64,000 bases of DNA from Chamaecyparis obtusa. Its lineage: Eukaryota > Streptophyta > Pinopsida > Cupressales > Cupressaceae. A program made the translations under genes and the position numbers. The notes below the pieces were generated by a model. The model saw nothing but the letters and a program-made list of their open reading frames with translations. It made no database searches and had not been told where the DNA came from. Within the stretch, counting starts at the first letter, position 1. Each line of letters starts with the position of its first letter. Location: positions 310,001 through 374,000 of the forward strand of contig BSBK01003255.1 in NCBI GenBank assembly GCA_027943335.1, in the 5' to 3' direction. Positions 57,781 to 64,000 of the stretch are shown one piece after another.

Positions 57781-58004
57781 AGATGGGGAGATATGATACC
57801 ATTTTTAAGATATGCATGGATCTCATGGTATGATGGGGACTATGGACCAACTAAAACACACACCATTTTTGAATCGATGTTCTCATAAGTAGGCGTATGT
57901 AGCTACTCGACTAAGAATTTGTATTGCATTGAGCCATGAGGGATTTCTAATAGGGATTTGATGGTCTCCATTGCATTGGCCACTTTGTTTTGAATCCTTG
58001 GTAT

Positions 58005-58376
58005 CTATGTGAACTGTAGATTTAGGAAATGCTCTTTTAGTCTATCCACCGGTTCTTTGTAGGGTAGCATCTTATCATCCTTTGTCTGATATTCATCTAG
58101 GACCTGCTTCATAATCAATTGTGAGTCTCCAAACACTTGTAGTTCTATTATGTTCCACTGAATAGCTATATTGAGGCCTGAGATGAGTGCCTCATATTCT
58201 AAAATGTTATTAGTACATGGGAATCCTAATTTGAATGATTTTAGAATATAGTCACCTTGAGGTGTGATGAATAGGATTCCTGCCCTTGATCCATACGATA
58301 TGTAGGAACCATCAAAGTATAACTTCCACATTGGTTCTTCTTCAATCATATATAAGTGATCATTAGGGAATTCCAT
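58005..58376 (-). pseudogene. plant-type (archaeal-like) RNase H of second Tat element
   Basis: WKLYFDGSYISYGSRAGIL (first Asp), NNILEYEALISGLNIA (Glu), LQVFGDSQLIMKQVL (second Asp): the core of the additional RNase H of the Tat lineage. 123 residues open, ending where the frame stops before the integrase zinc domain. It removes the RNA strand after copying. A stop separates it from the RNase H upstream. Confidence 0.92.
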
Positions 58377-58430
58377 GATTAGTGGTTATGCATCCACCAG
58401 AGGTTCTTCTGCTAGCTAGTCGATGATTAC

Positions 58431-58930
58431 TTACCCTTTGATTGCTTTCTGATCTATGTAATGAATGTCAAACTCATTGAGTAGCATGACCCATGTTTCC
58501 ATACAGACTGTGAGAGTTGTCCTTGATAAAAAATACTTGAGCGGGTCTACCTTTGAGATGATCTTGATTGTGTGGCTGAGCATGTAATGTCTAAGCTTTT
58601 GAGTGGCAAAGACCATTGAAAGGCATGCTTTCTCCATTGGTGAATAATTGAGCTCATAGCCAACTAGAGTTCAACTGATATAATAAATGGCCCTCTCTTT
58701 ATTATCATCATCATGTTGTGCTAAGAGTTCTCCCAGTGCTGTAGTGGTCACTAAGATGTAGAGTATGAGAGGGCATCATAAAACTTGTGGTACAAGGATG
58801 GGAGAGTTAGCTAAATATTCTTTGAGCTTATCAAAGCTTCTCTGATAGATAGGATCCTATTTGAAGCTTGTGTCCTTATAGCGTAGATGTGTAAATGGTT
58901 GGCACTTATCTACTAGTTGTGATATGAATC
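58431..58930 (-). pseudogene. gypsy-type RNase H of second Tat element
   Basis: Read from 58930 down: frame-linked pieces such as SFDKLKEYLANSPILVPQVL (about 58820) and LVTTTALGELLAQHDDD (about 58725), then the open segment EKACLSMVFATQKLRHYML, SHTIKIISKVDPLKYFLSR, NEFDIHYIDQKAIKG (58637-58431). This is the RT-linked RNase H of gypsy elements, with several stops. Confidence 0.85.
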
Positions 58931-58931
58931 A

Positions 58932-59804
58932 TCACACTGATTGCAAATTTCCTTGCAAGCTCTTAAGTTTCTTGAGTGTTCTAGGAGGAGACATTTCCAT
59001 AATGGCTTTGACATATTTGGGGTTAATCTCTATGCCGCACCATGATACTATAAATCCTAGAAGCTTTCCATATGTTACACCAAAGATACACTTCTTTGGA
59101 TTCAACTTAAAGCCATAATGATGCAGATGATTAAACACACTCTCAAGGATGTTTAGGTGTTCACCTTGTGTTTTATATTTTGCAAGAATGTCATCAACAT
59201 AGTCTTCCAGGATTTTGTAGATCATATCATGGAAGATGGCTGTCATTTCTCTTTGATAAGTGGCTCTTGCATTCTTTAGCCCAAATAGCATCATGTTGTA
59301 GCATAAGGTACCCCATGGTGTGGTGAATGCTATTTTGTGTTGATCTTCTTCTTCTATTCAGATCTGATTGTATCTTGAGAAGCCATCCATGAGGGACAAC
59401 ATCTCATGGCCCACTATAAGATCTACTATCATGTCTATGTTGGGTAGTGGGAAATCATCTTTAGGACACACTTTGTTGAGATCTCTAAAGTCAGTATAGA
59501 TCATGATCTCTCCTGAAGGTTTGGTGATAGGCACAATGTTGGAGATCCATTCTAAATAGTCTATAGATCTGATGATCTTGGCTTGGAGGAACTTCTCCAA
59601 CTCTATTTTTACTAATAGTGCTACCTTGGGATGCATTTTGCATAGCTTTTGCTTTATTGGCTTGACATTGGGGTCCATTGCAAGATTGTGCACAATGCAA
59701 TTTGGATCAAGCCCATGCATATGTGCATATGACCATGAAAATTTTGTGGTAGCCTCTTGGAGTAGTGCAATGAGAGCCATTTCTTCACCTTCTATCAAAG
59801 ACAC
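58932..59804 (-). pseudogene. reverse transcriptase of second Tat element
   Basis: N-terminal part (59804-59358): SWSYAHMHGLDPNCIVHNL, KIELEKFLQAKIIRSIDYLE, TDFRDLNKVCPKDDFPLP, MDGFSRYNQI. The frame is cut by a TGA at 59355-59357 where Arg is usual and resumes to 58932: MMLFGLKNARATYQREM, DYVDDILAKYK (catalytic YVDD), FGVTYGKLLGFIVS, SLQGNLQSV. All RT blocks are in order. No frameshift was seen between the two halves. Confidence 0.94.
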
Positions 59805-60215
59805 TGCAATGTAGGTGATTCTTGGACATTCTTATGTGCCCAAGTTGGCTAGTTTGGTTTCTTCAGTGATGATAGGTGACTGCTATGGTCTATAATATTG
59901 GATGGGAGGAAGAGGCAAGTCTCCATCTTCTAGCACCTCAGAGAGGTTTTCATTAGAAGATACATCCTTTATTTTATCTTTTTCAGAGTTGGAATGCGCC
60001 CTAGAAGGGTTTTCACATAAGGACTTGTTCTTTTCTTTTTCTATTTAAATTTTATGGCTAGAGCTTGCCTCTTCCTTTAAATATCCTTTAGGGTCAAGCT
60101 TACAGATGTGAGTTGATTCTGAATCCTAATTTGGTTGTTGGCCTGATACTCTCATGAACCTTAGGAGCGCTTGTGTGCTTTGGAACTCATCGATGTGCAT
60201 GATGCTTGGTTGGTC

Positions 60216-60980
60216 CTAGTCTATGAGTTTGGGGTGGATGAGGGGAAGTTCTATGAGGTTAATGGAGAGTTGTTGGAGGAAAAAATTTCCTAGGAGGGTA
60301 TCATCATCAAAGATGTCATCATAGGATTTCTTTTCTTCCTCTTCAGGGATTTCTTTGATCTCTACAAGGTCATCCTGGCTATTCAATAGGGGAACGTTAG
60401 TCATGTTGGTGCCCCCAGTTGCAGTATTGGGCTCTTGTATACATAGGCGAGGGGTATTAAATCCAAGACCTTGATGTTGTGGAGTCTTGGATGCTGTGAT
60501 CGGGTCTTTGCTTCTACCTTTTTGTGGTCCTAAACCACCACCTTGATATTTCCATTGCTCAGTGGCATACTTGTGTGATTGTGGATATTTGTATTTGAAG
60601 TAGCCAAGAATTTGAGTGTTAGGTGGTGGGTGATCTTTATACAACCACCTATTGATGTCAAGGTCCATCTCTTGACTATTTATGTTTTTATGGGAAACAA
60701 AATTCATAGGTCCCATTTGCTTGATTTCATGATTTTCTTCAGTGGACTTGCTTTGGTGACTTGGGCACCCTTGTGTATGTGGATCAAGTGGAAGGGCCCC
60801 TACTGCAAATGCATCATTCAGGGTGTATTCACCACAACCTTGGTTGTTGATTTTGATAGAGGAAAGGGTGGATGCTAGGATTGTCTCTGGATTGCTATGG
60901 GATTGGGAAGAGATGGTGATATAAGTGCCAATGTCAGTTCCAGGACAATGGGTGGAATGAGGGAATGATGCTTCCATCAC
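60216..60980 (-). CDS. Tat element protease-RT linker with G-patch motif
   Basis: 254 codons open. The first half is Ser/Thr/Pro-rich. Near residues 128-150 it reads YPQSHKYATEQWKYQGGGLG, then PQKGRSKDPI, a G-patch (GGGLGxxKGxxxPI) comparable to the one kept in the nested element (17843-16974). The C-terminal third is acidic (DDLVEIKEIPEEEEKKSYDD) and ends LIELPLIHPKLID. It lies between protease and RT, as usual for Tat. There is no frameshift or stop inside, unlike its neighbours. Confidence 0.8.
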   Translation of the reverse strand: MMEASFPHSTHCPGTDIGTYITISSQSHSNPETILASTLSSIKINNQGCGEYTLNDAFAVGALPLDPHTQGCPSHQSKSTEENHEIKQMGPMNFVSHKNINSQEMDLDINRWLYKDHPPPNTQILGYFKYKYPQSHKYATEQWKYQGGGLGPQKGRSKDPITASKTPQHQGLGFNTPRLCIQEPNTATGGTNMTNVPLLNSQDDLVEIKEIPEEEEKKSYDDIFDDDTLLGNFFLQQLSINLIELPLIHPKLID

Positions 60981-61097
60981 ATAATAGTATGTGAAGGGTT
61001 GGGGGTCTGCATGGATGGTGATCTCAATGCCTTGATGCAGATATTTGATGCACTAATGGTAAGTGGATGGTATAGCCTTGATGGAATGGATCCATGG

Positions 61098-61454
61098 TTA
61101 ACTGAGGAGGATGTTAAATGGTAGATCAAGATCAAAAACATGGAAAATGGTGTCTTGAGTCACTGGGCATAGCTTGATAGGAAAAATAATGGTACCTTCA
61201 GAGGTACACTCCAAGTTATCATATGCCTTGATGGTGATTACCTCATGTGATATGTCAGCTTCTTTGAACCCTATCTGCTGAATGAATTTGAGAGTACACA
61301 AGTTTAGGGCAGAGCCATTATCTATCATGACCCTTTTTATGGAAAAATCTCTGACCATGATGGTGATACGAAGAGGGATATTATGGTTAGGTGCAATGAC
61401 TAGTATGTTAGATGGTTTGAAGGATAGAGCACATGATGCAGATAGATGTCCCAC
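61098..61454 (-). pseudogene. aspartic protease of second Tat element
   Basis: VMIDNGSALNLCTLKFIQQI carries the catalytic Asp in the DNGSALN form found in Tat/Athila proteases (others have DSGS). IKAYDNLECTSEGTI and FHVFDLDLPFNILLS follow; the last is the usual closing strand with LL. 118 residues open, about the normal size. It would release the mature proteins from the polyprotein. Confidence 0.9.
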
Positions 61455-61661
61455 AAGGTTCTCAAACTAGATGGTGTTAATGTTTTTGGGGACATATCCT
61501 TCTTAGAGGGCTTAGTAGAGGATTTCTTGATGGAGGGGTGAAGTGCAGAGAAGGTCGAGGATGGAGATTTGGGTAGGTGTATTCCCAAGATGTTCTATGA
61601 GGTTGTATTGTGCATTGTGTGCTAGCCTTGGAGTGGCACAAATGATAGTTATCTAACCTCT

Positions 61662-63519
61662 TCATGTGGTGACTGCACACTTACTATCAACTCCTTTGAC
61701 ATGGATGACATTGACTGTGGGTTCAACTTGGGTTATCCATCCAAAAAACTTGTCATAGTTGATATGGGTAGTTGTATAGTCTTTGTGATTAGCATGGTCT
61801 CCTTGTTTTCCTTTGCCTTGGTTTTGATTGAGAGGATTAGCATTTTCTTGGTTCTTCCCAGCGTTGTGTTGAGGGAACATGTTTTGATAGATTTGTAGGT
61901 TGGCATTAGGTGAGACTTGTGTAGGTGTGTCCACTTGGATCTCCTTTCTATTGATGAGATCTTGGATGTAATGCTTGAGTTTCATACACCTTAAGGTTGT
62001 GTGTCCTTTGACATGATGATAATCACAATACTTGTGATCTTTGTACTAGTTACACTTGGGAGTTGCATCATCGAACTATTGGATTGGTGGATATGTGATT
62101 AGGTTGGCCTTGGCCATTCGATGGAAAATTACATCCAGAGGTTCACCAAGTTGTGTGAAGGTTCTCTTTTGATGGGTTTGGGCCTAAGGTCTATTTTGAT
62201 TGGGAGATGTTGATATGGTATTAGCATGATTAGTTTGGTTTTCTTGAGGTGCTTGTTGTTGATAGTGTTGCTAATTGTTTTGATGTTGATACTATTGCAT
62301 AGGTTGTTGATTGATTTGTTGTTGTTGATATGTAGGAGTAGGTGTAAGTCTGGCCACAACAATTTGGACATGCTTGGTGTTTGTGGCTCTATCAGTAACA
62401 AAGTTTTTATTATGATTCTAGTAACAGGGTTTGTCATTGTTGGGTTTATTGTGGGAATCATTTTTGTAATGTCAGATTGCACCTTCGTCTAGGTGACCTC
62501 TTTCAATATCTATCCCCTTGCCTTTGATATTTCAATACGTTTGGATGTAGTTCATTCTCATGAAGTGGGATAGTTTGGGATGCAGGTTATTGATGAAGAT
62601 CTTGGTGAGATGCTTCTTAGGGGGTTGATACGATAACCTGGGAGTGAGGTTCTTCCATCATTGCAAGTAGTCTGTTAGGCTTTCTCCTTCTTTCTCCTTT
62701 GAGTTGCAAAGGTCTAGCAAGGTCAACTCATTTTTGACATTGTGGAAATATTGGGCAATGAACTTCTCAAAGAGCTTGACAAAATTTGTGATGGTCCCAT
62801 AGGGTATCTTGTAAAACCACTCAATAGCAGTTCGTCCCAAGCTTTTGGGGAATAGGCGTAAAAGGTAATTATCATTATTAGCCACTTCTTGGAATGCCAT
62901 ATAGAATTATTTGATGTGGTTTACAAGGTCTCCTTTCCCTTGATATTTATCAGACTTGGGTGTCTCGAAGTGCTTAGGGAAAGGAACATCTATGATTGAT
63001 TGATCAAATGGGTAGGAACACACATCTTCAAACTTGAAGGTTTTGTTCTTTGTGCCAATTTTGAGCTCCTTAAGAGCATTCTTCATATCTTCCCACTCAA
63101 CATTGATTGGTGTTGGAGCACGTACTCCCATTTGGAAAGGATCTAGTGGTTTTCGTGAATAGGGATGATTTTGAGGTGGATACTATGGAGTGGGATATGG
63201 AGATTGCCTAGCAAGATAGACAGATTGGAATGGGTTTTGAGATGACGATTGCTAGGGAGGATATTGCTGCTGAGGTATAGGGGCATATTGTGGTAGAGGA
63301 TATGGAACTACTTGCTGTTGCTGGGGGATGATAGGATACTCTTGTTGCGATAGGTAGGAGGAAGCTTGTTGCTGCTAGGGAATGATAGGGGTTTGTTGTT
63401 GTGTGCGGAAGTACTGTTGTGATGGATGAGAATGATGGAATGGTGCTACTTGCTGATGAGATGGTCCTTTTTGTACTTGGATTTGCCCTTGGTTGATGTA
63501 GGCTGGTGTGAGGCCTCAC
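61662..63519 (-). pseudogene. gag of second Tat element
   Basis: Pro/Ser/Gln-rich head (63519-63208), then 63131-62907 (ALKELKIGTKNKTFKFEDV, FPKHFETPKSDKYQGKGDLV) and 62900-62658, the gag core: AFQEVANNDNYLLRLFPKSL, GRTAIEWFYKIPYGTI, NFVKLFEKFIAQYFHN, then a Q-rich linker. The Cys/His motif CDYHHVKGHTTLRC and KLKHYIQDLINRKEI are near 62020-61950. This C-x2-HH-x4-H-x4-C pattern is the Tat/Athila form. Stops lie after 62658 and near 62048. It ends in the frame 61985-61662 (WITQVEPTVNVIHVKG), leading into the protease. Confidence 0.9.
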
Positions 63520-63923
63520 CTAGTGACATTAGTTCATAGCAGATTATTTTCCATCTTTAGACTCATGATGACACTTTATTTTATTATGATGGACTATTGA
63601 GATAGAGACATTATATTATGATACTATGTGATGATTTATGTTTATGTGATGGTGATATAGGACTTTCACTTTGATGCTATTTAGTAGGTTATGAGCATAG
63701 TAATTGATACATCTTTGATTTATATATGATATCTTGATGTTACATTCATGTTAGGAAAATTTATGGGAAATGATCATGGCTATTATGTTAGATGGATTAA
63801 CATGTATCATTTTAATCTCAACTTTATGTGCTTTAGAAATGCAATGTTGAAATGATGAGAATTATTATGAAATGTAGTTAGAAATTATGATGCTAAGATT
63901 GTGATTTTTAGATGTATTTTATT

Positions 63924-63926
<3 letters not shown>
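63520..63926 (-). other. 5' leader of second Tat element
   Basis: AT-rich with ATGATG-type words and no coding signal. By position it is the untranslated leader upstream of gag. Neither primer site nor 5' LTR appears before the window ends. Confidence 0.45.

Positions 63927-64000
<74 letters not shown>
63927..64000. repeat. (AT)n microsatellite at the window edge
   Basis: Uninterrupted AT dinucleotide to the last base; true length unknown. Confidence 0.97.

Larger units (their letters stand above)
54006..64000 (-). mobile_element. second Tat-type gypsy element, coding, truncated by window edge
   Basis: Read on the minus strand: gag (63519-61662), protease (61454-61098), G-patch segment (60980-60216), reverse transcriptase (59804-58932), gypsy-type RNase H (about 58930-58431), plant-type RNase H (58376-58005), integrase (about 57780-56610), non-coding 3' region, PPT, 3' LTR (55042 to about 54006). 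Two RNases H are typical of the Tat lineage (Tat, Ogre, Retand). The 5' LTR lies beyond 64000. The LTR is related to that of the nested element at 12424-22747, which makes this family a candidate source of its enzymes, though this copy has stops. Confidence 0.92.

Noticed and set aside
60579..60878. 99-residue plus-strand open frame
   Set aside because: Antisense to the 254-codon G-patch frame, which has conserved motifs.
63208..63519. Ser/Pro-rich 103-residue ORF as a separate gene
   Set aside because: It is directly upstream of the gag core on the same strand and best explained as the gag N-terminal low-complexity head.

Overview
The window is plant nuclear DNA made almost entirely of nested transposable elements; I see no intact host gene. 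Ty1/copia, Ty3/gypsy of the Tat type, LINE and CACTA elements all carry plant-type features: an iMet-type primer site, a plant mobile domain gene, tnp2 with DUF4218 and DUF4216, and plant-type splice sites. The AT-rich sequence, long LTRs and deep nesting suggest a large, repeat-rich seed-plant genome. A gymnosperm is plausible, but the sequence does not prove it.

Layout. 1-4280: degraded repeat DNA with a tRNA-Arg-like relic, an acidic ORF remnant and two long (AT)n tracts. 4281-5650: a gypsy-type LTR preceded by a polypurine tract. 5650-8640: AT-rich sequence with an unrecognised minus-strand ORF pair. 8640-10615: the 3' half of a LINE on the minus strand. 10616-53264: the remains of one old Tat-type gypsy element (called G1) on the plus strand, split by later insertions. 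Its RNase H tail (10616-10731) and integrase (27871-29281) are separated by a copia element (10732-27870), which itself contains a Tat-family non-autonomous element (12424-22747). Downstream of the integrase G1 carries an antisense plant mobile domain gene, split by an 18 kb CACTA transposon (29731-47714). G1's 3' LTR (50412 to about 53264) is split by a solo copia LTR (50824-51986). 53270-54005: a gypsy gag remnant on the minus strand. 54006-64000: a second Tat element on the minus strand, with gag, protease, G-patch, RT, two RNases H and integrase, running off the right edge.

Insertion boundaries are unusually well supported. The nested Tat element has a 5-bp target duplication GTATA, and removing it restores the copia reading frame. 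The CACTA element has matching TIRs and a 3-bp duplication ATG. The solo LTR has the duplication GTAAT. The copia duplication is eroded (TAAAT/TAACC).

The most interesting object is the CACTA element. Besides a decayed tnp2 gene and a TNP1/TNPA-like multi-exon gene, it carries on the same strand a SET-domain (lysine methyltransferase-like) coding region, apparently spliced into the TNPA-like gene. It also carries two exons of a captured Mpv17/PMP22-family host gene. I do not know a described CACTA element that encodes a SET domain.
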